Below are positions 52,593-61,127 of a stretch of 61,127 nt of DNA, piece by piece (within the stretch, counting starts at the first letter, position 1; each line of letters starts with the position of its first letter). A program made the translations under genes and the position numbers. The notes under the pieces are model-generated. The model did not search any database. It saw only the letters and a program-made list of their open reading frames with translations, and was not told the DNA's origin. Origin of the DNA: Deltaproteobacteria bacterium. GTDB lineage: Bacteria > Myxococcota_A > Polyangia > Polyangiales > Ga0077539. The stretch spans positions 1 through 61,127 of the forward strand of contig JACRDB010000068.1 in the NCBI GenBank assembly GCA_016218725.1, in the 5' to 3' direction.

Positions 52593-55004
52593 CTACGGCG
52601 CGCGGCCGGGCTCCATGATGGCCCTCACCGCGGCGTCTTCGTCGTCGGCGCGCAGGGAGATCACGTCCGCGCCGAGGACCCAGCGCAGGTCCGTGCGCAC
52701 CCGGAACTCCAGCTCATCGTAGCCGCTGCTCTCGAAGCCCAGGGGGATGTCCCTCCACCCGCGGTCCGGGAAGTCCCCGGGGGCGAGCTCCCGCTGGGCG
52801 AGCATGCGCCCCCGGGCGTACACGTCCACCCGGCCGATGGAGCCCTCGAAGCGCGTGGGGATGGCCTTGAGCCGGAAGCGCACGGTCCAGCGCCCTCGGG
52901 GCAACCGCACCTCGGGCCCGTGCACCACCCACCCCGGGGGCCTCGGGTCCGTGGGCCACACCACCCGCGCGCGGCCGTCGCTCGCCGCGGGGTCGCGCTC
53001 CACGCAGTTCGGGAACGACGTCTGCTGCGTGCCCTCCACCTCGTAGGTGCGCCGCAGGAACAGCGCCCGCAGGGCCTCCTCGTTGCGCCGGCGGTCCGCC
53101 CCGCGGCGCAGGAGCACCGCCCCGCCGCCGTAGTCCACCACGCCCCAGGCCGAGCGCAGCATGGTCTGGAGGTACTCGTCGGTCTGGGCGCCGGAGATGG
53201 GCCACGCCGGGCGCTGCAGGTCCACCTGCACGTACTCCGCCTGCTCCAGGCCCTCCGGGAAGACCCCCACCCACGGGCGGTTGGAGAACATCGCCCCGCC
53301 GAAGGTCGCCGCGGAGATGCGCGCCCCGGGCGGCACCTGCGCGGCCAGGGCGTCCACCCGGCGCGTCTGGGCCGTGACCGCCAGGGGGTCCCGCTCCCGC
53401 AAGCGCGCCAGGTACGCCGTGGGGTGCACCAGGTTCAAGACCACGCTCCCCACGGTGACCACCGCCGCCACCGCGTCCCGCGCACGCTGGGGCCGGGAGG
53501 CGTTGCCGACCAGGAACGCCCCGCCGTAGAGCGCCAGGGCGAACATCCCCGGGTGCTGGATGGCCCCGTAGTGGTACCCCAGGGACACCAGCTCCGGGTT
53601 GTCCGACAGGAGCATCAGCGCCAGCGGGAAGAGCATCGGCAGCCGCCGCGGGGCGAGCAGCGGCAGGAACCCGAGGCCCCCCACGAACACCAGCACCGTG
53701 GTGAGCCTGCCGTGCGTGAGGGCGTACACCAGGAACCGGAAGGGCTGCCGCAGGAGCGCCGCCACGGGCCCCCCGGGCTCCCCCGCCAGGTGCGCGTAGT
53801 ACCGAAGGAACTTGTACCCCTCGGGGCCGCCCATGTACACCCGCACCCCGGGCGGGGGCCCGAAGCGCTTGAGCAGCACGAACATCGCGAAGGCGCAGTA
53901 CGCGGTCATCACCACCGCCAGCGCCGCCGCGTTCAGCCTCTCCTTCGGCTCCCGCCGCGCGAGGAAGTGCGCCAGGAGCATGCACCCGGCGACCAGGAAC
54001 ATGTCCTCCTTGCAGGCCGCCATGAGCGCCGCCGCCGCGCATGCCTGCCCCCAGCGGCCCCGGTGCAGCGCCAGGAGGAGCCACGACAGCGCCGGGACCG
54101 CCAGGAGGTCCATGTGCCAGTCGTAGAGCACCGCGCAGTGCATCGGCGGGCAGAAGATCATCGCCGCGGCCACCGCCGCGGAGGCCCGGCGCCCGAGGCC
54201 CAGGTCCACGCCCAGGAGGTACAAGGGCCACGCCGACAGCGTGATGGCCCCCACCTGGAGCAGCAGCAGGCACTCGCTGGTGGGCGACAGCGCGTAGAGC
54301 GGCACCAGAAGAAACAGCACCGGCGAGAAGTGCTCGCCCAGGAAGCTGTAGCCCACCGTCGGGGAGAAGAGCACCCGCCCGTGGAGCGTGTTCCACAGGG
54401 CCTCCTTGAAGATCCCGAGGTCCACCGTGGCGCTCCAGTGGGCCCGGTCCCGCACGATGGTCAGGTACCCGAAGAGCGCGAAGTGCACAGCCATGATGGC
54501 CAGCATCGGGCGGTGGCCTCCGCGCTCCACCGACTCCGCGGGCGCCCCCGGGGCGCCGTCCCCCGGAGGCTCCTCGGGTCGGAGGTACACCGCCAGCGCG
54601 AAGCTCCACCCGAGGAGCGTAGCCAGCATCGCCCCGCGGCGCACCCCGTCCTCCTGGGCCAGCACCGACGGCGTCAGGAGCCACGGCGCGAGCACCAGCA
54701 CCAGCCTGGAGAGCCCCGTGCGGGTCAGGGCCCGAAAGCTGCGCCCCACGCCCTCGGGGCTCCCCGCGATGGCCCTCGCCCCGAGCCCGAGCGCCAGGAG
54801 AAAGGGCGCCAGCATCCAGAGCAGGAACACGCTCCGGGGCCAGGTGGTGTAGGGCCCCACGGACAACATATCCATGAGCTCCGGGCTCGGCACCCCGAGG
54901 TGGATCTCCGCCGTGGTGAACGCATACGCCGCCAGCGCCGACAGCCCCACCCAACAGAGCGCCGTCACCACCGCGCGAAGACCGCCGGTGTGAGTGGGTG
55001 TCAT
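52593..55004 (-). CDS. DUF2079 polytopic membrane protein
   Basis: 803 residues. More than ten hydrophobic segments, with the family block DLGIFKEALWNTLHGRVLF and GEHFSPVLFLLVPLYAL, then YDWHMDLLAVPALSW. DUF2079 proteins have a GT-C-like fold, and an acidic pair in the first loop is expected to sit at the membrane face. The C-terminal ~200 residues are beta-rich and extracytoplasmic (RARVVWPTDPRPPGWVVHG, RGRWTVRFRLKAIPTR). A sugar-transferase role is inferred from fold only. Transcribed in the same direction as the upstream phosphatase gene, 48 bp away. Confidence 0.82.
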   Translation of the reverse strand: MTPTHTGGLRAVVTALCWVGLSALAAYAFTTAEIHLGVPSPELMDMLSVGPYTTWPRSVFLLWMLAPFLLALGLGARAIAGSPEGVGRSFRALTRTGLSRLVLVLAPWLLTPSVLAQEDGVRRGAMLATLLGWSFALAVYLRPEEPPGDGAPGAPAESVERGGHRPMLAIMAVHFALFGYLTIVRDRAHWSATVDLGIFKEALWNTLHGRVLFSPTVGYSFLGEHFSPVLFLLVPLYALSPTSECLLLLQVGAITLSAWPLYLLGVDLGLGRRASAAVAAAMIFCPPMHCAVLYDWHMDLLAVPALSWLLLALHRGRWGQACAAAALMAACKEDMFLVAGCMLLAHFLARREPKERLNAAALAVVMTAYCAFAMFVLLKRFGPPPGVRVYMGGPEGYKFLRYYAHLAGEPGGPVAALLRQPFRFLVYALTHGRLTTVLVFVGGLGFLPLLAPRRLPMLFPLALMLLSDNPELVSLGYHYGAIQHPGMFALALYGGAFLVGNASRPQRARDAVAAVVTVGSVVLNLVHPTAYLARLRERDPLAVTAQTRRVDALAAQVPPGARISAATFGGAMFSNRPWVGVFPEGLEQAEYVQVDLQRPAWPISGAQTDEYLQTMLRSAWGVVDYGGGAVLLRRGADRRRNEEALRALFLRRTYEVEGTQQTSFPNCVERDPAASDGRARVVWPTDPRPPGWVVHGPEVRLPRGRWTVRFRLKAIPTRFEGSIGRVDVYARGRMLAQRELAPGDFPDRGWRDIPLGFESSGYDELEFRVRTDLRWVLGADVISLRADDEDAAVRAIMEPGRAP

Positions 55005-55020
55005 GCGCGTGCCCAGAGCA

Positions 55021-55056
55021 CCCTACAGCTCCCTACAGCTCCCTACGGCTCCCTAC
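55021..55056 (-). repeat. 10-bp tandem repeats between phosphatase and DUF2079 genes
   Basis: Three copies of ccctacagct (the third with one change, cagct to cggct) followed by a partial ccctac. On the coding strand this reads as repeated gtagggagc. The first repeat base triplet supplies the TAG stop of the phosphatase gene. The period is one helical turn. Each unit carries a GGGAG that resembles a ribosome-binding site, but the DUF2079 ATG is too far from all but the last. Confidence 0.9.
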
Positions 55057-55769
55057 CCGTCCACCCGCACGAGCACCGTGGAGATGTTGTCCGGGCCTCC
55101 GCCGTCGTTGGCGGCCTGGATGAGCTCCCGGCAGCAGAGCTCCAGGTCCGGCTGGCGGGTGAGAATCCGGGTCATTTCCTGCTCCTTCACCACGCCCGAG
55201 AGCCCGTCGGAGCACAGGAGGTAGAGGTCGCCGGGGACCAGGCTCTCGGGGTCCCGGACGGAGGGCTCCGTGTCCGGCGAGGTCCCGATGGCCCGGGTGA
55301 TCACGTTGGAGTAGCCCCCGAGGGCCGCGTGGGCGATGGGGTCATCGCCCGCGAGCTCCTCGATGAGCGAGTGGTCCCGGGTCATCCGACGGAGCACGCC
55401 CCCGCGGAGCTGGTAGCACCGCGAGTCCCCCACATGGACGATCCCCGCGTGGTCGCCGTTCTGGATCATGGCCACCAGGGTGGAGCCCATGCCCTTGCGA
55501 CGGCGGTTGCGGTTGCCCTCTTCGATCACCCGGGCGTTGGCCTGGCGCACCGCATCGGAGAGCACCCCCGTGCGGTCGCCCCCCTCGCGGTCCCGGACGT
55601 ACTCCACCACCGTGGCGATGGCCAGGGCGCTGGCCACCTCGCCGGCCTGGTGGCCCCCCATGCCGTCACACACGATGTATAGCCCAAGGGCGTCCTCCAG
55701 GGCGTACGAGTCCTCGTTGTGGTCTCGCTCGCGCCCGACGTCCGAAAGCCCTGCGCCGACCAGCTTCAT
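55053..55769 (-). CDS. PP2C-family Ser/Thr protein phosphatase
   Basis: 238 residues, a PrpC/Stp-type PPM phosphatase that removes phosphate from Ser/Thr kinase targets. Metal and active-site motifs: RDHNED (15-20), VCDGMGGHQAGEVAS (Asp35, Gly36), VHVGDSRCY, TRDHSLIEEL, CSDGLSG and GPDNISTVLV. All Mn/Mg-binding Asp are present. It is the natural counterpart of the three kinases in the window, though none is in its operon. Confidence 0.95.
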   Translation of the reverse strand: MKLVGAGLSDVGRERDHNEDSYALEDALGLYIVCDGMGGHQAGEVASALAIATVVEYVRDREGGDRTGVLSDAVRQANARVIEEGNRNRRRKGMGSTLVAMIQNGDHAGIVHVGDSRCYQLRGGVLRRMTRDHSLIEELAGDDPIAHAALGGYSNVITRAIGTSPDTEPSVRDPESLVPGDLYLLCSDGLSGVVKEQEMTRILTRQPDLELCCRELIQAANDGGGPDNISTVLVRVDG

Positions 55770-55853
55770 CCCGCGTCCTCGCCGCTCTCTCGCGCGCCCT
55801 CGCGCCGAAGCCCGTTGAACCTACGTTCGCCCACGTCCCCCGGTCAAGCCCCG

Positions 55854-57290
55854 TCACCGCGGCCGACCGTAGAGGCACACCCCGCCCTCCCGGCGGAGGC
55901 GCTCCCAGCGCTGGAACGAGCGCTCCGCGCGGGTGCCGCAGCGCACGACACCGTACAGGGTCCCGCGGGCCTCCAGCCTCCGTCGGGCCTCCTCCGGCGC
56001 GAGGACGCCGTCGTTCAGGTCCAGGGCCTCGCGCAGGAGGCCCGCGGGGTAGCAGTCATTGCGGCTGTCCCAGAAGACCGTCACCCGCGGGGCGCCGAGG
56101 TACAGCACGTACCCCCCGAAGGGCAGGGCCGGGTACACCCGGGCCCCGTCCGGGAGCGAGCCCACCATCGCCCGTACGGCCTCGTCCTCGCCCGACGGAT
56201 CCGTCCAGGCGCCCTCCGTACGCACCCCGCGCGCCAGGAGCCAGGCCCCCAGGGCCAGCGCCAGGGCCACCGCGCCCACCCTCCGGAGGGCCTTCTCGGG
56301 CTCCCCGGGCGAGAGCCCCAGGCGCTCGGCCAGCGGGGCCACGGAGAGCGGCAGGCCCACCAGCCCCGCGAGCTGCAGGTGCCTCCCGTGGCGCAGCGCC
56401 AGCGCCAGGAGCCCGAGGCCCAGGATCGCTCTGGGGCGCCAGCGAGGGCGCCCGAGGCACGCGACCCACCACCCCCCGAGGAGGGCGCCCACCATGAGCT
56501 CCAGGGGCGACGCCAGGCGCAGCGGGGCCTTCCACAGGGGCCACCACTCCAGGATGCGCGCGTGCACCACGGAGACCGCGTCGTCGGGGGCGCCCCGGAG
56601 GTACCTCGCCGTGAGCCCGGCCACGCCCCAGCCGTAGGGCGTGAGCGCCAGGGCCAGGGCCCCGAGGAGCGCGGCCAGGGCCCTCCAGCGACGGTCCCCG
56701 GGCTCGGCGGCGGCCACCGCCAGCAGCCCCACCCCCACCGGCGCGCTGCCGTGGGCGTTGGCCCAGAGCGCCATCACCAGGCCCAGAAAGAGCGCCCTGC
56801 GCGGGGTCTGGGTGCGCTCGAAGGCCAAAAGCGCCACCAGCGCCACCAGGGCGTAGACCACCCCCACGGGCCTCGGGGACCCGAAGCGCTCGCCGAAGAC
56901 CACCAGCGCCACGAGCCCCGCGAGGCACCCGAGCCTCGCCCCCCCGTCGCGCGCGCCCCGGGCCGTCACCGCCAGGGCCACGGTGACCAGCGCGAAGACC
57001 CTCGGGAGCGCCAGGGCGCTCACCCCCAGGAGCCGCACGAGCCCCGCGTAGAGCGCCCCGAGGAGCCACTCGTGCATGACCCAGGGGTGCCCCGGGGCCG
57101 TGAATGAATAGCGGTTCAGTCTCGGGAGCCTCGCCTCGCGGAGGGTGTCCTCGCCGGCGCGCAGGAGCCACCACAGGTCCGGGTCCCAGAGGGACGAGAG
57201 GGCCGCGTTCAGGGCCCCGAGCGCGCACACGGCCCCCAGGGCGAGCCAGAGGGCGCGGTCCAGGGTATCCCTCGTCGCGTCGCGCGCCAC
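55854..57290 (-). CDS. Polytopic membrane protein, GT-C-like
   Basis: 478 residues from GTG 57290 (VARDATRDTLDRALWLALG). About ten hydrophobic segments. The first loop has SSLWDPDLWWLLRAGEDTL and PGHPWVMHEWLLGALY, the acidic DPDLWW pattern of GT-C-type glycosyltransferase-like proteins. The C-terminal ~120 residues are soluble (VYPALPFGGYVLYLGAPRV, RRRLEARGTLYGVVRCG). No donor or acceptor can be named. The open frame extends far upstream as antisense to the metallophosphoesterase gene; that part is not coding. Divergent, with 24 bp between starts. Confidence 0.78.
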   Translation of the reverse strand: MARDATRDTLDRALWLALGAVCALGALNAALSSLWDPDLWWLLRAGEDTLREARLPRLNRYSFTAPGHPWVMHEWLLGALYAGLVRLLGVSALALPRVFALVTVALAVTARGARDGGARLGCLAGLVALVVFGERFGSPRPVGVVYALVALVALLAFERTQTPRRALFLGLVMALWANAHGSAPVGVGLLAVAAAEPGDRRWRALAALLGALALALTPYGWGVAGLTARYLRGAPDDAVSVVHARILEWWPLWKAPLRLASPLELMVGALLGGWWVACLGRPRWRPRAILGLGLLALALRHGRHLQLAGLVGLPLSVAPLAERLGLSPGEPEKALRRVGAVALALALGAWLLARGVRTEGAWTDPSGEDEAVRAMVGSLPDGARVYPALPFGGYVLYLGAPRVTVFWDSRNDCYPAGLLREALDLNDGVLAPEEARRRLEARGTLYGVVRCGTRAERSFQRWERLRREGGVCLYGRPR

Positions 57291-57314
57291 GGGGGGCGAT
57301 GCTACCCTCTCGCG

Positions 57315-58526
57315 GTGCTCCTCCGGTGGCTGGTGCTCTTCTCGGCGCTGTGCTTCCTGTCGGCGCTGGCCCTGCGGCGCCTCCTGAAGACCCTGGGCCC
57401 GCGCTTCTGGGCCCGCCATGAGAGGCTCCTCCAGCGGGCCCTCGGGCTCCTGGTGCTCGCCCTGGTGCTCGCGGAGTTCACCGCCAAGCGCTACGCCCCC
57501 GTCGGCGGAGGCCCCTGGCGCGTGGCCCTGGCGGTGCTCCGAGGGGGCTTCCTCATCGCCTGGCTCGGGGCCCTGGCGAGCCTCGTAGGGGCCCTGGTCT
57601 CGCGGCTCGTGGTGCGCTTCTGGAAGGAGCCCGCGCGCCCGCTCCCCGAGGCCCCGGGGGCGCCCCTGGAGCGCTCCGGCCTCACCCGCCGCGAGGCGCT
57701 GGACCGGGGCTTCACCGGGGCGGGGCTCGCCGTGGCCTCGGCGGTGGTCCTCCGGGGGGGCATGAAGGCCCGCTACGGGCTCCGCCTCACGGACGTGACC
57801 CTCACGGTCCCGACGCTCCCGCCGGAGCTCGAGGGCTTCACCCTGGTGCAGCTCACGGACCTCCACGTGGGGCTCTTCACCGGCGCCCCGGAGCTGGAGC
57901 ACCTGGTGGACGAGGCCCTCCGCGCCCGGGGCGACGTCATCGTGCTCACCGGGGACCTGCTCGATCACGCCCCGAGGCACATCCCCGAGGCCCTCCGGCG
58001 GCTCTCCAGGCTGCGCGCTCCGCGCGGGGTGTACAGCATCCTCGGCAACCACGACCACACCACCGGGGCGCGCCAGGTGGCCCGAGGGCTCCAGCGCGCG
58101 CGTCTCCACCCCCTGGTGAACGCCGGGCTCACGCTGCCGGGCACCGCGGGGCGCCGCCCGGGGCTCTACCTCGCCGGCGTGGACGACGTCTGGGCCGGGC
58201 GCTTCGTCCCCGGGGCGAACCCCGACCTGCCCCGGGCGCTGGGTCAAAGAGCCCCCGAGGAGCCCGCGGTGCTGCTCGCGCACAATCCCGTTTTCTTCAT
58301 GGAATCCGCGGGGTTGGTAGATGTGCAACTCTCTGGCCACACGCACGGCGGGCAGGTGAACCTCGGGGGGCTCCCGGGGGCGCTCCTGCCGTTCATCGCG
58401 GGGCGCTACACCCGCCGGGGGTCGGGGCTCTTCGTGTCCCGGGGGGTGGGCGTGACGGGCCCTCCGGTGCGGATCAACGCGCCGCCGGAGCTTGTCCGGA
58501 TCGCGCTGACGGCGCGGAGGGTGTGA
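57315..58526 (+). CDS. Membrane metallophosphoesterase (second copy)
   Basis: 403 residues from GTG 57315. Three or four hydrophobic segments in the first ~150 residues. They are followed by a calcineurin-like domain with QLTDLHVG, LTGDLLDHA, LGNHDHTTG, LLAHNP and SGHTHGGQ, the complete two-metal site. Same order and fold as the gene at 34682-35845, but with only moderate sequence identity and a different membrane part, so they are paralogues and not recent duplicates. Phospholipid or lipid-linked phosphoester hydrolysis is the likely activity by family. Confidence 0.9.
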   Translation: MLLRWLVLFSALCFLSALALRRLLKTLGPRFWARHERLLQRALGLLVLALVLAEFTAKRYAPVGGGPWRVALAVLRGGFLIAWLGALASLVGALVSRLVVRFWKEPARPLPEAPGAPLERSGLTRREALDRGFTGAGLAVASAVVLRGGMKARYGLRLTDVTLTVPTLPPELEGFTLVQLTDLHVGLFTGAPELEHLVDEALRARGDVIVLTGDLLDHAPRHIPEALRRLSRLRAPRGVYSILGNHDHTTGARQVARGLQRARLHPLVNAGLTLPGTAGRRPGLYLAGVDDVWAGRFVPGANPDLPRALGQRAPEEPAVLLAHNPVFFMESAGLVDVQLSGHTHGGQVNLGGLPGALLPFIAGRYTRRGSGLFVSRGVGVTGPPVRINAPPELVRIALTARRV

Positions 58527-58617
58527 GGGCGCGTCCCACATGGCGGGAGGGCCGTGGATTCTTGTGCGACCGTGATAAGGTGGCGGGAGAGGGTGCCCTG
58601 GCAGGGCCTCGGAAAAG

Positions 58618-60324
58618 GTGACGCGAGTGAGCGGCAGGGCATCGGATCCCCACATCGGGCGCGTGGTCGCGGGGCGCTATCGTCTGGAGGCTCGCCTGGG
58701 CGAGGGCGGGATGGGGGTGGTGTACCGCGCCCGTCACGTGCTGATCGACCGGGTGGTGGCGCTCAAGCTGATCCGCCCGGACCTCCGGGGGGAGACGCAC
58801 CTGCGGGCGTGGATGCTCCGGGAGGCGCGGGCCGCCAACCGGGTGGACCACGCCCACATCATTGACATTCATGACATCGGCGAGACCGAGGAGGGCGAGC
58901 TCTACCTGGTGATGGAGTACCTGGTGGGCACGCCGCTGTCGTCGGAGATCGCCAAGGGGCCGTTCCCGCTGGCGCGGGCGGTGGACGTCCTGGAGCAGAT
59001 GGCCGCGGCGCTCGGGAGGGCCCACGACCTCGGGGTGGTGCACCGGGACCTGAAGAGCGACAACATCATGTTGACCAACCGCGGGGGGCGGAAGGACTTC
59101 GTGAAGATCCTTGATTTTGGCCTCGCGCACCTTGCCCGGGACCCTCGGCTGGCGCCCAAGGGGGCGGTGTTCGGCACGCCGGAGTACATGTCCCCGGAGC
59201 AGGCTCGGGGCGAGGAGGCCACGGCCTCCAGCGACCTCTACGCCCTCGGGATTCTTCTGTATGAAATGACCACCGGGCAGCTCCCGTACCGCTCCCACGA
59301 CCGGGACCAGCTTCTGGAAATGCAGCGGGCGGCGCCGTGCCCGAGCCCGAGGCTCCTGCGGGTGGACCTCTCGCAGGACGCCGAGAAGATCATCCTGAAG
59401 CTCCTGCAGAAGACCACGGAGAAGCGCTACAAGGACGCCCACCACCTGTCCGAGGACCTGAAGAGCCTCCAGCGCTCGCTGCCGTCGACGCCGTGGGAGG
59501 CGCTCCAGGCGGGGGAGGCTCAGGGGCCGATGCCGCAGCCTCCGCCGGCGCCCTCGGCGGGGGTGGCCGAGTGGGCCACCAGGGCCGCGCATTTCGGCCG
59601 GATGATGGCCCGGGCCTACCCCGGCGGGGACGCCCCGCCGGAGGTGGCGGCCGCGCTGGAGGAGTGCTGGCGCCTGGCCAACCGGGCGTCGAGGCTCGAG
59701 GGCGAGGTGGCGTCATTGATGCGCAAGCTCGAGGCCCTGGAGCGCCGGGGTCGGGCGCTGCGGGCGGAGATCGGCCGCAAGGTGGAGGAGCTGGCCCACG
59801 AGGAGTCGCGGGTCTTGCGGGACTCGTCCACGGAGAACGAGCTGGTGGCGCAGCTCCGGGAGCGGCTGGTGGCGGGGGAGCGCAACGTGTCGCAGGCGCG
59901 CATGCAGGCGGACGCGGCGGAGAAGCAGGGCCTCGGGGTGCAGGCGCTGCGGCAGGTGTTCGAGCGCGCCGGGCAGATGCAGGCCTTCGTGGACGCGCGG
60001 CGCGAGGCGCTGGCGGAGCACGAGCTGCGGGCGGCCAAGAAGGACGCCCAGGCCAAGGACCTGCGGCGGCAGATCGAGGAGCTGCGCGCGCAGCTCGCGC
60101 GCTACGCGGAGGCCCTGGAGGAGGACATCGCCCAGGGGCGCGAGCGCGTGGCCCAGCGCACCCGCGAGGGGCTCACCTACGAGAAGAGCTTCGCGGAGGC
60201 GAGCGAGGTCTTGATGCGGCACCTGCGCGGGCGCCCGGAGTGCCGGGACCTCTTCGAGGAGCTGGCGCGGGACCTGGCCCGGGGGGCGGGGCACGCCCCT
60301 CGGGAAGAACCGCGCGCGGGCTGA
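58618..60324 (+). CDS. Soluble Ser/Thr protein kinase with C-terminal coiled coil
   Basis: 568 residues from GTG 58618 (preceded by GGAAAAGG); a second GTG at 58627 is possible. Kinase domain: GEGGMGVVYRAR (28-39), Lys50, HRDLKSDN (142-149), DFG (166-168), GTPEYMSPEQ. Unlike the other two kinases it has no membrane segment. Residues ~355-520 are a long Arg/Glu/Ala coiled coil (ARMQADAAEKQGLG, DLRRQIEELRAQLARYAEAL), which suggests dimerisation or binding to a cytoskeletal or scaffold partner. A small GC-rich hairpin (58595-58607) lies in the leader. Confidence 0.93.
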   Translation: MTRVSGRASDPHIGRVVAGRYRLEARLGEGGMGVVYRARHVLIDRVVALKLIRPDLRGETHLRAWMLREARAANRVDHAHIIDIHDIGETEEGELYLVMEYLVGTPLSSEIAKGPFPLARAVDVLEQMAAALGRAHDLGVVHRDLKSDNIMLTNRGGRKDFVKILDFGLAHLARDPRLAPKGAVFGTPEYMSPEQARGEEATASSDLYALGILLYEMTTGQLPYRSHDRDQLLEMQRAAPCPSPRLLRVDLSQDAEKIILKLLQKTTEKRYKDAHHLSEDLKSLQRSLPSTPWEALQAGEAQGPMPQPPPAPSAGVAEWATRAAHFGRMMARAYPGGDAPPEVAAALEECWRLANRASRLEGEVASLMRKLEALERRGRALRAEIGRKVEELAHEESRVLRDSSTENELVAQLRERLVAGERNVSQARMQADAAEKQGLGVQALRQVFERAGQMQAFVDARREALAEHELRAAKKDAQAKDLRRQIEELRAQLARYAEALEEDIAQGRERVAQRTREGLTYEKSFAEASEVLMRHLRGRPECRDLFEELARDLARGAGHAPREEPRAG

Positions 60325-60327
60325 GCG

Positions 60328-60981
60328 GTGTCCGGCGGCGCCACGGCGGCATCGAAGCCCCGCAAGCGAGAGGACGCCCCGCGCCCCGCCGGGGACAAGC
60401 GGGACCGGATCCTGCGCGCGGCGGTGAAGGTCTTCGCCCGCAAGGGCTTCTACGCCTCGCGCGTGTCGGAGATCGCGCGCGCGGCGGGCGTGGCGGACGG
60501 GACCATCTACCTGTATTTCAAATCCAAGGACGAGCTGCTGACATCGCTCTTTGAAGACCGCATGGTGCGGCTCCTGGAGCGTATGCGCGCGGCGGCGGCG
60601 GCGCACCCCAGGGGCCCGGACCGGCTCCGGGCGGTGCTGGAGCTCCAGCTCGGGCTCCTGGCCGAGGAGCGGGACCTCGCGGAGGTGATCACCGTGAACC
60701 TCCGGCAGAGCACGCGGTTCTTGAAGCAGTTCGCGACGCGGCGCTTCGCGGAGTACCTGGACCTGATGGCGACGATGGTGGCCGACGGGCAGCGGGCGGG
60801 GGAGTTCCGCGCGGACCTGTCCCCGCGGGTGGTAGCCCGGGCGCTCTTCGGCGCGCTGGACGGCGTGGCCATGACCTGGGCGCTCGGCAACGGCGACCCG
60901 GAGAGCCTCCGGCGCGCGAGCGCCCAGGTGGCCGAGCTCTTCCTCCGGGGGCTGGTGTCCCCCGGGACCTCGTCGGCTTGA
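60328..60981 (+). CDS. TetR-family transcriptional regulator
   Basis: 217 residues from GTG 60328. After a ~22-residue Lys/Arg/Pro-rich tail comes the TetR DNA-binding helix-turn-helix (RILRAAVKVFARKGFYASRV, then SEIARAAGVADGTIYLYFKS). The C-terminal ligand domain has LFEDRMVRLLERMRAAAAAH and ends in FLRGLVSPGTSSA. The helical length fits the FadR/YsiA-like group that binds acyl-CoA, which is only suggestive. It starts 3 bp after the kinase stop, so the two are co-transcribed, an unusual pairing. Confidence 0.9.
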   Translation: MSGGATAASKPRKREDAPRPAGDKRDRILRAAVKVFARKGFYASRVSEIARAAGVADGTIYLYFKSKDELLTSLFEDRMVRLLERMRAAAAAHPRGPDRLRAVLELQLGLLAEERDLAEVITVNLRQSTRFLKQFATRRFAEYLDLMATMVADGQRAGEFRADLSPRVVARALFGALDGVAMTWALGNGDPESLRRASAQVAELFLRGLVSPGTSSA

Positions 60982-61127
60982 CACGCCCCGGGCGGGCTCG
61001 TACCCCGACGGGGATTTGTCGGTCCCGGGCCGAGCGTGTGCGACGCCCTCGCGGTGCTCGGGCGTTTGACGCTGGGGCCGTGGGTCCGCCACCGTCCCGA
61101 CGAGGACACGCATCCCGCACGCCGTCA
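60982..61127. other. Right edge, no gene recognised
   Basis: 146 bp after the TetR gene. Short GC-rich inverted sequences (around 61010-61022) could form a weak hairpin, but no T-tract terminator is visible. No coding frame with protein-like content. Confidence 0.4.

Noticed and set aside
52920..55682. 920-codon plus-strand frame opposite DUF2079 and the phosphatase
   Set aside because: His/Arg/Gln/Pro-rich antisense translation of two well-supported genes; no signal, domain or start site.

Overview
The window is a very GC-rich bacterial chromosome segment with long open frames on both strands. The content points to the phylum Myxococcota (Polyangia-like): three Hanks-type Ser/Thr kinases plus a PP2C phosphatase, PEGA-domain proteins, many lipoproteins with Asp/Ala/Thr-rich linkers after the lipobox, Cys-rich repeat proteins, FG-GAP/UnbV repeats, TPR proteins and a teneurin-like RHS protein. 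This assignment is inferred from gene content; no rRNA or other phylogenetic marker is present, and I saw no rRNA, tRNA or CRISPR array.

Left end (1-9.2 kb): a 5'-truncated group II intron (maturase C-terminus plus domain V/VI) lies beside a degraded, lower-GC stretch. Reading leftward from 8.1 kb is a 2174-residue RHS/YD-repeat protein with a variable C-terminal tip. Its stop codon overlaps the start of a small membrane protein gene that looks frameshifted. That arrangement is typical of a polymorphic toxin and its immunity gene. A run of ten G lies just upstream of the RHS start. A polytopic membrane protein follows.

9.3-15.4 kb: a tightly coupled operon (two TGATG junctions) encodes a transmembrane kinase with a PEGA ectodomain, a PEGA/TPR membrane protein and a large Cys-rich lipoprotein. 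A predicted outer-membrane protein follows. 15.4-22 kb: an aldo/keto reductase, TcdA (tRNA ct6A cyclase), an unknown gene and a penicillin-acylase-family lipoprotein, then a hypothetical protein. 21.8-33.4 kb: surface and secreted proteins (lipoproteins, a propeller protein with a zinc-phospholipase-like N-terminus, an FG-GAP/UnbV lipoprotein, a TPR lipoprotein, an alpha/beta hydrolase), a heptad-repeat coiled-coil protein encoded by 21-bp tandem repeats, and a HEAT-like gene with a frameshift.

33.4-42.6 kb: an acyl-CoA dehydrogenase, a membrane metallophosphoesterase, a PD-(D/E)XK nuclease coupled to a DEDDh exonuclease, a membrane protein and a large TPR protein. 42.6-50.6 kb: a second transmembrane kinase divergent from a Cys-rich lipoprotein, small genes including an orphan Imm51-type immunity protein, DUF429 and an epimerase/threonine-dehydrogenase-like gene, and another lipoprotein.

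50.6-52.5 kb: a two-gene HNH nuclease + ABC-type ATPase module of the Septu (PtuAB) type, visibly less GC-rich than its surroundings. This is the best candidate anti-phage system. 52.6-61 kb: two polytopic GT-C-like membrane proteins around a PP2C phosphatase, a second metallophosphoesterase, a third (soluble, coiled-coil) kinase, and a TetR regulator 3 bp behind it.
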